Position numbers and translations under genes: made by a program. A stretch of 13,790 nucleotides of DNA from an uncultured Lachnospiraceae bacterium (GTDB lineage Bacteria; Bacillota; Clostridia; Lachnospirales; Lachnospiraceae), in contig CABUZU010000050.1 in the NCBI GenBank assembly GCA_902496125.1, positions 1 to 13,790 of the forward strand. Direction: 5' to 3'. This document shows positions 5,877-12,872 of the stretch, piece by piece. Under the pieces are notes generated by a model. The model did not search any database and was not told the DNA's origin. It was given only the letters and a program-made list of their open reading frames with translations. The stretch's first letter is position 1. Every line of letters starts with the position of its first letter.

Positions 5877-7106
5877 TTACTCATACATCTTAGCAACTGC
5901 CTCTACACAATCTCTAAAAGCTTCCACATCTAAATTATCGCGTAAACAAAATAGTAATTTATTTACAACTTTCGTTGCTGCTGTATCAATTGCTTTTTCT
6001 AAATCTTCTTTTTGAGATTCCTCTGCCTCTAATTTTCTCATTGGCTTGGTTAGTCGAAGGGTCACATCATTTGCTGCCTGTGCACTTATTTGATTGACAA
6101 TCGGAATCAAATCACGACAGTCATACCAAGTATGAAATTCCTGAATAAACTCTTTTAAAATCTCTCTTGCCTTTGCAATACTAAGCTTTAAATGTTCATT
6201 TTCAATTTCAACACCAAAACTATCAATATCATAAAGTGTGATTCCATCTAAATCCCCAATACTTCCTTCAATATCACGAGGTACCGCAAGATCAATCATA
6301 ATTAAGTTATCTTTTCTCGCTGCATTTTCAATCTCGCTTAATTTTAGAGTATAATTAGGACTTGATGTTGCACTGACAACCAAATCACAATTTACTAAAT
6401 ATTCTAAACGTTCACCATAATTAATTCTAGAACATCCTTCTGGAATTAACACTTGTCCACTTCGATATTGGCGAACAGTTACTGTTACATTAGCATCTTC
6501 TTCTCTTAATGCAGTCGCTGCTAATTTACCCATCTCACCATTACCAATTACCATACAAGTTTTTCCTGCAAATGAAAAGCCTTGTTTCTTAAGTGCTTCA
6601 ATTGGTCCAGAAATTGCTGAGCTGTCTGCACTGGTTAGTCTAACTTCTGTCTTTACTTTTTTACCTGCTGTTACTGCTGTTCGAAACAACATTTCAAGCA
6701 CTTTATCCGTACTATACGCTTCTCTAGCTAAACTTAAAGCATCTTTTACCTGTGTGATAATTTGGTCTTCACCAATAATTTTAGATTTCAGTCCGCTCGC
6801 TGTTTCAAATAGATGAACAATGGCTTCTTCGTCACTTCTTTCAGTAAAGAGTTCCTTGTATTCTTGTGTATCAATTTGCTTCGCTTTACATAGTAAATCA
6901 TACAAAGAACACTCTAAGTCCTCAGAAGAACTAACCCAAAATTCCATACGATTACATGTCGAAAGAATCAGACACCCCTCTACGCCTGGAATCTTGTTAA
7001 ATTCTTCCATAGCTGCTTTAGCAGCAGCCTTTGTAAACGAAAACATTTCTCGGTAAGACACAGTTGCTTTACTGTGATCTATACCTATCATTCTTATTTG
7101 ATTCAT
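5877..7106 (-). CDS. hemA: Glutamyl-tRNA reductase
   Basis: NADPH-dependent reduction of glutamyl-tRNA(Glu) to glutamate-1-semialdehyde, the first committed step of C5 tetrapyrrole synthesis. With the chosen start the protein is 409 residues, normal for the family. The catalytic cysteine is Cys51 in LILSTCNRMEFW. The GEDQI signature follows, then the NADPH-binding segment CMVIGNGEMGKLAATAL and IMIDLAVPRDIE, and the C-terminal dimerisation helices. The longest frame starts with a TTG at 7145, which lies inside a terminator-like hairpin and has no ribosome binding site. The ATG at 7106 has AGGA 8 bases upstream and starts MNQIRMIGIDH as in homologues, so I use it. First gene of hemA-sirC-hemL. 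I see no clear promoter of its own between efp and hemA, so it may depend on read-through or on an unrecognised promoter. Confidence 0.95.
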   Translation of the reverse strand: MNQIRMIGIDHSKATVSYREMFSFTKAAAKAAMEEFNKIPGVEGCLILSTCNRMEFWVSSSEDLECSLYDLLCKAKQIDTQEYKELFTERSDEEAIVHLFETASGLKSKIIGEDQIITQVKDALSLAREAYSTDKVLEMLFRTAVTAGKKVKTEVRLTSADSSAISGPIEALKKQGFSFAGKTCMVIGNGEMGKLAATALREEDANVTVTVRQYRSGQVLIPEGCSRINYGERLEYLVNCDLVVSATSSPNYTLKLSEIENAARKDNLIMIDLAVPRDIEGSIGDLDGITLYDIDSFGVEIENEHLKLSIAKAREILKEFIQEFHTWYDCRDLIPIVNQISAQAANDVTLRLTKPMRKLEAEESQKEDLEKAIDTAATKVVNKLLFCLRDNLDVEAFRDCVEAVAKMYE

Positions 7107-7124
7107 TATCCCATTCCTATACAC

Positions 7125-7158
7125 AAAAGGGGCGTTGCAAAACAATGCAACAACCCCT
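7125..7158 (-). terminator. Terminator-like hairpin after efp, in the hemA leader
   Basis: On the minus strand AGGGG-TT-GTTGCA (7158-7146) pairs with TGCAAC-G-CCCCT (7139-7128) around a 6-base loop, giving 11 base pairs interrupted by a small internal loop. A short TTTT follows at 7128-7125. It lies about 50 bases past the efp stop and 18 bases before the hemA ATG. It most likely ends the efp transcript, although the T-run is weak and some read-through into hemA is plausible. Confidence 0.7.
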
Positions 7159-7210
7159 GATGATTTCTTTCAATTATGTCATTCTTATAAAAGTCCAATC
7201 AGGGCATTCA

Positions 7211-7768
7211 TTATACCCTTGATAAATATTCACCTGTTCTAGTATCAATCTTGATTACATCATCCTGATTTACAAATAATGGTACGTATACAGTAGCACC
7301 TGTTTCAACAATTGCTGGCTTTGTAGCACCTGTTGCGGTATCACCCTTAAATCCTGGTTCTGTTTCTGTAATCTGAAGTTCTACAAATAGAGGTGGTTCA
7401 ATTGCGAATACATCTCCCTTATGAGAACAAATCTTAACGGTTTCATTTTCTTTAACGAATTTTAAAGAATCACCAATCTGGTCTTTAGATAGAGCAATCT
7501 GGTCATAAGTTGTTCCATCCATGAAATAATATAAATCACCATCATTGTATAGATACTGCATGTCATTTCTATCAATACGAGCTTCTTCACATTTTTCAGT
7601 AGGTCTGAAGGTTTTTTCAACTACACCACCACTTCTGATGTTTTTTAATTTTGTTCTTACGAACGCTGCACCCTTTCCTGGTTTTACGTGCTGGAATTCA
7701 ATAATCTGGTAAATATTTCCTTCATATTCGATGGTAATACCATTTCTAAAATCGCCTGCTGATATCAT
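7211..7768 (-). CDS. efp: Translation elongation factor P
   Basis: EF-P binds ribosomes stalled at consecutive prolines and promotes peptide bond formation. The 185-residue length is exact for the family. The N-terminal KOW-like domain starts MISAGDFRNGITIEYEG and carries the tip loop VKPGKGAAF; Lys32 is the residue that is post-translationally modified in many bacteria. The OB domains follow, ending with the family-typical IKIDTRTGEYLSRV. The ATG at 7768 has a strong AGGAGG 10 bases upstream. It has its own promoter (7817-7845) overlapping the end of yqeG and is followed by the hairpin at 7125-7158. No EF-P-modifying enzyme gene (EpmA, EarP or YmfI type) is seen in the window. Confidence 0.98.
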   Translation of the reverse strand: MISAGDFRNGITIEYEGNIYQIIEFQHVKPGKGAAFVRTKLKNIRSGGVVEKTFRPTEKCEEARIDRNDMQYLYNDGDLYYFMDGTTYDQIALSKDQIGDSLKFVKENETVKICSHKGDVFAIEPPLFVELQITETEPGFKGDTATGATKPAIVETGATVYVPLFVNQDDVIKIDTRTGEYLSRV

Positions 7769-7816
7769 TGTATATATTCCTCCTTAGATTTTTCATTAAT
7801 AGCATATACTTTTCTT

Positions 7817-7845
7817 ATTTTATACTAAAAACACTATAATTTCAA
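7817..7845 (-). promoter_or_regulatory. Promoter of efp
   Basis: On the minus strand TTGAAA (7845-7840) and TAAAAT (7822-7817) are spaced by 17 bases. The -35 box overlaps the last codons of yqeG, and the start codon of efp is about 49 bases downstream. Confidence 0.7.
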
Positions 7846-8363
7846 CAACTTTTTGTAATCTGTTGATTCTTCTTATAAAAATGTAGTACAATCCACTCTA
7901 ATCGACGCTTTAAAATAATCTGAATTTCTTCTTTTTTATACAGTGGTTTTACTAAAATATTTCTAATTCCTGCTCTTTTAGCGCCCCAGACATCGGTAAA
8001 AATCTGGTCTCCAATAAAAACAGTTTGACCACGTAAAACGCCCATTTTTTCACAAGCCTCTAAATAAGCCTTAATCGACGGTTTATGTGCATCATAAATG
8101 TAATAAACATTTCCTACTTCTTTTGCAAAAGAGGCAACACGAGGTTCTTTATTATTTGACAATAGACAAACCAAAAAACCCATGTCTTTTAACCGCTTAA
8201 AATGGTCTCTTGCCCTTTTATCGGCTGGTTTTCCATGACCTACTAAGGTATTGTCAATATCGTAAATAATTCCTCGATATCCTTCTTTATAAAGCTTTTC
8301 ATAATCAATTGCAAAAGTAGACTCTACATATTCATCTGGATAAAATTGACTAATAAATCCCAT
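7842..8363 (-). CDS. yqeG: YqeG-family HAD-IIIA phosphatase
   Basis: Predicted cytosolic HAD-superfamily phosphatase of 173 residues; the physiological substrate is not established. All four HAD motifs are present: IYDIDNTL (nucleophile Asp35, acid-base Asp37), LLSNN (Ser69), KPSIKAY (Lys94) and FIGDQIFTDVWGAKRAG (Asp119 and Asp124). The absence of a large cap insertion and the opening FYPDEYVESTFAIDYEKLY fit YqeG. The start is ATG 8363 with AAAGGTAAG just upstream, overlapping the nrdR stop; the two genes are 4 bases apart and clearly co-transcribed. It is the last gene of the prfC-ylmC-nrdR-yqeG run, and its end overlaps the efp -35 box. In B. subtilis the homologue sits next to ribosome-associated GTPase genes, which fits the translation theme here. 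Confidence 0.93.
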   Translation of the reverse strand: MGFISQFYPDEYVESTFAIDYEKLYKEGYRGIIYDIDNTLVGHGKPADKRARDHFKRLKDMGFLVCLLSNNKEPRVASFAKEVGNVYYIYDAHKPSIKAYLEACEKMGVLRGQTVFIGDQIFTDVWGAKRAGIRNILVKPLYKKEEIQIILKRRLEWIVLHFYKKNQQITKSC

Positions 8364-8367
8364 GTTC

Positions 8368-8823
8368 TTACCTTTTTGTATTTAATTTTTCAATTTCTAA
8401 TAAAAATGTCGTTGCATCTTTAAATTCTCGGTATACCGAAGCAAATCTTACATAAGCAACTTCATCTAGCACCCGTAATTTCTCCATAACGAGTTCCCCA
8501 ATATAGCTACTTTTGACTTCTTTTAACCCTTTTTCGAAAATTTCATTTTCGATTTCAGAAACAATCTGTTCTCTTTGACTAGCAGAAACTTTTCGCTTAT
8601 GGCAAGCATTTAAAATACCTCTCTCGATTTTGGTTCGATTATAAGGCTCTCTTGTATCATCTTTTTTTACTACCATAAGTGGAACACTTTCTACCTTTTC
8701 ATAGGTTGTAAAACGTTTGCCACAGGCATCACACTGCCTTCTCCTTCTAATTGCGCAGTTATCTTCTGCTGGTCTTGAATCAATTACTCTTGTATCATCA
8801 TTGTTACAATAAGGACATTTCAT
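8368..8823 (-). CDS. nrdR: Transcriptional repressor NrdR
   Basis: NrdR represses ribonucleotide reductase genes by binding NrdR boxes, sensing ATP/dATP through an ATP-cone. With the start at ATG 8823 the protein has 151 residues, the usual size. The zinc ribbon is C3-P-Y-C6 and C31-D-A-C34, with RRRRQCDACGKRFTTYE between and after. The ATP-cone begins at VVKKDDTREPYNRTKIERGI. The longest frame begins at a GTG at 8844, but AAGGAGGC (8838-8831) lies 8 bases before ATG 8823 and homologues start MKCPYC, so the seven extra residues are rejected. It follows the YlmC-like gene closely and leads into yqeG. No ribonucleotide reductase gene or NrdR-box pair is visible in this window. Confidence 0.97.
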   Translation of the reverse strand: MKCPYCNNDDTRVIDSRPAEDNCAIRRRRQCDACGKRFTTYEKVESVPLMVVKKDDTREPYNRTKIERGILNACHKRKVSASQREQIVSEIENEIFEKGLKEVKSSYIGELVMEKLRVLDEVAYVRFASVYREFKDATTFLLEIEKLNTKR

Positions 8824-8830
8824 ACCTGTA

Positions 8831-8838
8831 GCCTCCTT
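8831..8838 (-). promoter_or_regulatory. Ribosome binding site that sets the nrdR start
   Basis: AAGGAGGC on the minus strand is placed 8 bases upstream of ATG 8823 and lies inside the longer GTG-initiated frame, which shows that frame is too long. Confidence 0.85.
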
Positions 8839-8847
8839 CTTCACAGT

Positions 8848-9111
8848 TTATTTTTCTTTGCACTCTTCCATAGAACGTTTCGTATCTATGTCTACTAATA
8901 TGATATCTGGTCCTATTTGCTTTACGCAGTTAAATGGAATAATATAATCTTTTTCTCTTCCAAGACAACCTAAATATTTAGGCGGTCCTGGAATAATAAA
9001 TGCTTCGATACATCCTGTTTTAGGACAAAATTCAATATCGGATACATATCCTAATCGTTTACAATCACCTATATTAATGACTTCTTTACTTTTACAGTCA
9101 AAAAATCGCAT
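8848..9111 (-). CDS. YlmC/YmxH-family PRC-barrel protein
   Basis: Small protein of 87 residues with a single PRC-barrel fold. The family is linked to sporulation in Firmicutes, but its exact role is unknown. Family features are MRFFDCKSKEVINI at the start, RLGYVSDIEFCPKTGCIEAFIIPG in the middle and IGPDIILVDID near the end. Two ATGs compete: the one at 9117 directly abuts the ribosome binding site AGGAAA (9123-9118), while the one at 9111 is 6 bases from it. I choose 9111, which also matches where homologues begin. It lies 38 bases after prfC with no terminator between, and 24 bases before the nrdR start. The YlmC-NrdR pairing is common in Clostridia and supports the family call. Confidence 0.88.
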   Translation of the reverse strand: MRFFDCKSKEVINIGDCKRLGYVSDIEFCPKTGCIEAFIIPGPPKYLGCLGREKDYIIPFNCVKQIGPDIILVDIDTKRSMEECKEK

Positions 9112-9117
9112 AGACAT

Positions 9118-9123
9118 TTCCTA
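9118..9123 (-). promoter_or_regulatory. Ribosome binding site that sets the YlmC-like start
   Basis: AGGAAA on the minus strand sits immediately against the upstream ATG at 9117 and 6 bases from the ATG at 9111, favouring the latter. Confidence 0.6.
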
Positions 9124-9149
9124 ATTTTTACTTACTTTAGAATATGCAC

Positions 9150-10739
9150 CTACCAACGACCAAATTCGGATAATTTGAGTCCTTCATTTCTTTCTTCTAC
9201 CATTCCAATACTCCAACTATTCGCAAATAAAAGCAATGGATTGCCCTTTAAATCTTTAATTCGCTTCATATCGGAAGTTCCTTGAATTTTATTGACATCA
9301 ATGTCTTTATTTTCAATCCAACGAATGTATTCGTAAGGTAGATTTTCTAATTTTACTTCTACATTATATTCATTTTTTAGTCGATGAATTAAAACATCAA
9401 ATTGAAGTACACCTACAACACCTACGATAATTTCTTCCATACCAGTGTTATATTCTTGGAAAATCTGAATTGCACCTTCTTGTGCAATCTGACTTACCCC
9501 CTTTGTAAACTGTTTTCTCTTCATTGTATCAATTTGACGTACTCTTGCAAAATGTTCTGGTGCAAAGGTTGGGATTCCTTCATAAGCAAATTTCTTACCA
9601 GGCATACATAAGGTATCACCAATATTAAAAATACCTGGGTCAAAAATACCAATGATATCACCTGCATAAGCCTCTTCTACAATTTTTCTCTCCTGTGCCA
9701 TCATCTGCTGAGGTTGGGTAAGACGAACTTTTTTGCCACCTTGTACATGGAAAACTTCCATACCTGCCTCAAACTTACCAGAACAAATCCTCATAAATGC
9801 AATACGGTCACGATGTGCTTTATTCATATTGGCTTGAATTTTAAAAACAAAAGCGGAAAAATCATTTTCTACTGGTTCAATCACTCCAATATCTGCTGTT
9901 CTAGGAAGTGGAGAATAAGTCATTTTTAAGAAATGCTGTAAAAAGGTCTCTACACCAAAGTTTGTAAGTGCGGAACCAAAGAATACTGGCGATAATTCAC
10001 CCTTTGTTACCATATCCATATCAAACTCTTGTCCTGCACCATCTAATAATTCTACATCATCTTTTAGTTGTGATAAATAATCTTCACGAATATAATCAGC
10101 TAAAGCTGGGTCATCAATTGAAATATTTTTGGTTGCAACTTCCTTCATACCACTATCTGCTGCGGTAAATAAGCTTACTTCTTTTGTATTTCTATCATAA
10201 ACACCCTTAAAGTTCTTACCACAACCAATTGGCCAGTTAATCGGACAAGTTGCAATTCCAAGTACTTCTTCAATATCATCCATTAATTCAAATGGATCAT
10301 TTGCCTCTCGGTCTAATTTATTAATAAAAGTAAAAATTGGAATATGACGCATGACACAAACTTTAAATAGCTTAATTGTCTGTGGTTCTACACCCTTTGA
10401 TGCATCAATCACCATGACTGCTGAATCTGCTGCCATTAGAGTACGATACGTATCTTCTGAGAAGTCTTGATGTCCAGGTGTATCCAAAATATTAATACAA
10501 TAGTTGTCATATTCAAATTGCATAACAGAGGAAGTTACTGAAATTCCTCTTTCTTTTTCAATCTCCATCCAGTCTGAAACTGCATGTTTTGCTGTCTTAC
10601 GTCCCTTTACAGAACCTGCTAAATTAATAGCTCCTCCGTAAAGTAATAGCTTTTCTGTCAACGTTGTCTTACCAGCATCTGGGTGAGAGATGATGGCAAA
10701 TGTTCTTCTTCTATTTATTTCTGTCTTTAAATCAGCCAA
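9150..10739 (-). CDS. prfC: Peptide chain release factor 3 (TTG start)
   Basis: RF3 is a ribosomal GTPase that removes RF1/RF2 after termination. With the TTG start at 10739 it has 529 residues, the same length as E. coli RF3. G1 is SHPDAGKTT (18-26), the switch region has DWMEIEKERGISVTSSVMQF (57-76), G3 is DTPGHQDF (86-93) and G4 is NKLD (140-143); RF3-type domains II and III follow. The longest frame begins at ATG 10781, but that codon has no ribosome binding site and lies just past the -10 box, near the predicted transcription start. In contrast GGAGG (10752-10748) is 8 bases from the TTG, whose product starts MADLKTEINRRRTFAIISH as homologues do. First gene of a unit with the YlmC-like gene, nrdR and yqeG. 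Confidence 0.96.
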   Translation of the reverse strand: MADLKTEINRRRTFAIISHPDAGKTTLTEKLLLYGGAINLAGSVKGRKTAKHAVSDWMEIEKERGISVTSSVMQFEYDNYCINILDTPGHQDFSEDTYRTLMAADSAVMVIDASKGVEPQTIKLFKVCVMRHIPIFTFINKLDREANDPFELMDDIEEVLGIATCPINWPIGCGKNFKGVYDRNTKEVSLFTAADSGMKEVATKNISIDDPALADYIREDYLSQLKDDVELLDGAGQEFDMDMVTKGELSPVFFGSALTNFGVETFLQHFLKMTYSPLPRTADIGVIEPVENDFSAFVFKIQANMNKAHRDRIAFMRICSGKFEAGMEVFHVQGGKKVRLTQPQQMMAQERKIVEEAYAGDIIGIFDPGIFNIGDTLCMPGKKFAYEGIPTFAPEHFARVRQIDTMKRKQFTKGVSQIAQEGAIQIFQEYNTGMEEIIVGVVGVLQFDVLIHRLKNEYNVEVKLENLPYEYIRWIENKDIDVNKIQGTSDMKRIKDLKGNPLLLFANSWSIGMVEERNEGLKLSEFGRW

Positions 10740-10747
10740 AGTAATTT

Positions 10748-10752
10748 CCTCC
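10748..10752 (-). promoter_or_regulatory. Ribosome binding site that sets the prfC TTG start
   Basis: GGAGG on the minus strand is 8 bases upstream of TTG 10739. It is the only strong Shine-Dalgarno in the leader and lies downstream of the in-frame ATG at 10781, so translation should begin at the TTG. Confidence 0.85.
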
Positions 10753-10782
10753 ACAAACTTGATATCTGTACTCAAACACATA

Positions 10783-10811
10783 ATTATAGCATAACAATAC
10801 TTGAATGTGAA
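10783..10811 (-). promoter_or_regulatory. Promoter of the prfC-ylmC-nrdR-yqeG unit
   Basis: On the minus strand TTCACA (10811-10806) and a perfect TATAAT (10788-10783) are spaced by 17 bases, and a TG one base before the -10 makes it an extended -10 promoter. The predicted start is near 10776, leaving a leader of roughly 37 bases before the TTG. A 7-bp inverted repeat (AATACTT at 10796-10802, AAGTATT at 10810-10816) overlaps the -35 region. Confidence 0.85.
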
Positions 10812-10823
10812 GTATTTTTTATA

Positions 10824-11606
10824 TTATTCTCGCATTTTTCGATATTGTGCCTTCCATTCCTCTAAAAACTTAGGATAATCTGCAAAATTCATTTGAGCTA
10901 CTACTTCTTCTACTTCCTGTTCCTTTTGTCTCCATTCATTCGCCCAATTCTTCTTACTTTCACTACCCATATTATTTAGCAACTGCGTATCAATAGCAAT
11001 TTGTGGATTTTGCAAATGCAAAAAATATAGATTTTTCATTGACTGCGTATTCTTTAATAATCTACAAGCGAATTCCATTTGCCTTATTGCATTCTCAAAT
11101 TCAAACAGTTGCCAATAAGCCATCGCCTTATTAAAATAAACCCTTCCAATAAAATCCGTTGAAACATCATCTTCTAGATTTTCTAATAAAATTGAATCAT
11201 ATAACTTAATTGCATGATAGTAACGTCCTTCCGACGCCAAAAAATCAGCTCTTGATTTTAAAACCTCCCAAGGTTTTGCCTGTGATTTTAAATTTAATCC
11301 CTCTTTAAACTTACTAAGTTCAATGTAAGATAAATAATCACATTCTTGAACCGTTGTTAGTATCATCTGTGCTAACTGTGTTTTTGGACTCAATCTTTTT
11401 AATTTAGACACTAAGCCTTCCATTTCAAGCTCATCGGATAAAAATCGATACAACTCTTCGGATTCAAAAAAACTAGTATCTATAATATTTAAATAATGTA
11501 CTAAAAAATAACACAATTCTTCTGCTGAATACAAATGAATTCCCAATTGACTAATAAAAAGAGGATTCTTTGCTAATTGTCCTTTGCATAAATATACTTT
11601 ACCCAT
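10824..11606 (-). CDS. TPR-like protein of unknown function, third gene of the DUF5717/DUF5716 run
   Basis: Predicted soluble 260-residue, mostly helical protein without signal peptide or membrane segment. Two TPR-like units are visible: about 113-144 (LKSRADFLASEGRYYHAIKL) and about 151-187 (VYFNKAMAYWQLFEFENAIR), with the typical Ala/Gly and Tyr spacing. The N-terminal part (MGKVYLCKGQLAKNPLFIS, then a Leu/Phe-rich helical stretch at 27-70) is not assignable. The C-terminus (about 219-260) is charged and likely coiled-coil, with regularly spaced Trp and Glu. The ATG at 11606 has AGGGGAG close upstream and is 13 bases after the Hsp70-like gene, so the two are co-transcribed. No clear terminator follows before the prfC promoter. 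TPR proteins usually act as protein-binding adaptors; a role with the neighbouring Hsp70-like protein is inference. Confidence 0.75.
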   Translation of the reverse strand: MGKVYLCKGQLAKNPLFISQLGIHLYSAEELCYFLVHYLNIIDTSFFESEELYRFLSDELEMEGLVSKLKRLSPKTQLAQMILTTVQECDYLSYIELSKFKEGLNLKSQAKPWEVLKSRADFLASEGRYYHAIKLYDSILLENLEDDVSTDFIGRVYFNKAMAYWQLFEFENAIRQMEFACRLLKNTQSMKNLYFLHLQNPQIAIDTQLLNNMGSESKKNWANEWRQKEQEVEEVVAQMNFADYPKFLEEWKAQYRKMRE

Positions 11607-11619
11607 TTATTCTCCCCTT

Positions 11620-12861
11620 TTACAATCGAATGTATTTTCGTTCTTCTTTTCCTGTTGATGGATATAGTTCTCCAAATCCTAAATCCTTTACCTTTACTAA
11701 CATATAATTATCTTCTAAAAATACAGTAGTAAGCTCAACTCGCGTAGTCTTAGGTGGACGGTCTTCTACCTTAGGACACGCAATTCGATAGGTTCTATCC
11801 AATCTTCGTCCATAGGTTTCTACTTTAATTTCAATATCTTCATCATTCTCTAACAACAACTCAACATTTGAACGTGCATCGTACCAATTCGTTCCAGCTT
11901 TTATCAATACCACTTGATATTCCTTTTCTTTTTGAATGGCTTTCATTGACACCGTTGAAAGCACCCTTCCATCACAAAGACATAAATACGGTGGTTGGTT
12001 ACCCATTTGAGAATTTGCTGCTCCACCCTGTGCATAAAGAGCTTCCCCAATAAATACTTTCTTTCCTCTACAAATAAAATTCGTAAAGTCCTTACACCAA
12101 CTTGCATCTTCAAAACCACTTCCTGATAAATAAACAGAAGAAATTAGCTTTTTATTAAACAATTTCTTTGCATATTCTAAAAGAAGTTCATCTGTCGTTT
12201 TTTGAAAAGAAGCTTTTTTCAGAAGACCCACATCAAATTTCTTTTCTAGACGACTATAACTTACTGTAACTGGCTGTGGCTTACGTCCTCTAATTACATT
12301 AAATTCATAGTACTCTAACCCTTTGTTCGATAACTCAAATAAACAAGATTTATTACGTCTATTTTCTTGACTTTGTGAAAGGGCAAAGAATAAAAAGGCT
12401 TCTTTATAATTAATTACTTGTACACATTCCCTTGCAATTCCTAAACCTTCTGAAATCTGTACTAAATAATCGGTAATATTTGCCTGCGTACTTTCAATAC
12501 AAAAAGTCAGTCTTAAAATACCATCTTTATTTAGCTTCTTAAGTATCATACTCATAAATCTCGCCATATAGATTTTCACTAAATCTTCACTTCGAAATTT
12601 TTTACCATCAACATTTACTTGGTCTTTTCCTTTTAGAATCAAAAATAACTTCTCAATTAAAACAACCCGACCTTTTTTATGTTCCTTAATTGCTTCCTCT
12701 CCAATATACCATTTATTTTCCCCTTTTAATTTCCCAAGTACTAAAGGAAACTTGTATTTTTCTGAAAAAGGAATCGGTTCTGGTATCTTTTTATCCTCAT
12801 TATACCAAGCCGCCTGGCAAAAGGAGTCCCCTAATTCAATTCCTAAATAAATTCCTTTCAT
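11620..12861 (-). CDS. Diverged Hsp70/actin-fold protein, DUF5716-like
   Basis: A 413-residue soluble protein that looks like a distant Hsp70 relative. Residues 4-14 (IYLGIELGDSF) match the phosphate-1 loop of DnaK (IIGIDLGTTNS), with Glu in place of the usual Asp. VINYKEAFLFFAL (149-161) matches INEPTAAAxAYGL. CLFELSNKGLEYYEF (173-187) sits where DnaK has the phosphate-2 DLGGGT motif, but the glycines are missing. VYLSGSGFEDASW (243-255) and FIGEALYAQGGAA (270-282) match the adenosine-binding end of the fold. From about 290 a beta-rich C-terminal domain follows, ending GFGELYPSTGKEE, comparable in place to an Hsp70 substrate-binding domain. I associate this arrangement with DUF5716 of Lachnospiraceae, from memory. 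ATG 12861 has AAAGGAGTG overlapping the preceding stop. Function unknown. Confidence 0.75.
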   Translation of the reverse strand: MKGIYLGIELGDSFCQAAWYNEDKKIPEPIPFSEKYKFPLVLGKLKGENKWYIGEEAIKEHKKGRVVLIEKLFLILKGKDQVNVDGKKFRSEDLVKIYMARFMSMILKKLNKDGILRLTFCIESTQANITDYLVQISEGLGIARECVQVINYKEAFLFFALSQSQENRRNKSCLFELSNKGLEYYEFNVIRGRKPQPVTVSYSRLEKKFDVGLLKKASFQKTTDELLLEYAKKLFNKKLISSVYLSGSGFEDASWCKDFTNFICRGKKVFIGEALYAQGGAANSQMGNQPPYLCLCDGRVLSTVSMKAIQKEKEYQVVLIKAGTNWYDARSNVELLLENDEDIEIKVETYGRRLDRTYRIACPKVEDRPPKTTRVELTTVFLEDNYMLVKVKDLGFGELYPSTGKEERKYIRL

Positions 12862-12872
12862 CTTACACTCCT

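Noticed and set aside
6820..7056. Plus-strand open frame of 78 residues inside hemA
   Set aside because: It is antisense to the conserved N-terminal region of hemA, with no family resemblance and no promoter or ribosome binding site.
9112..9149. Terminator or promoter between prfC and the YlmC-like gene
   Set aside because: No hairpin and no -35/-10 pair is visible in this short gap; read-through is the simpler view.
9402..10168. Three plus-strand open frames inside prfC
   Set aside because: They are antisense to a conserved GTPase gene, with low-complexity translations and no ribosome binding sites.
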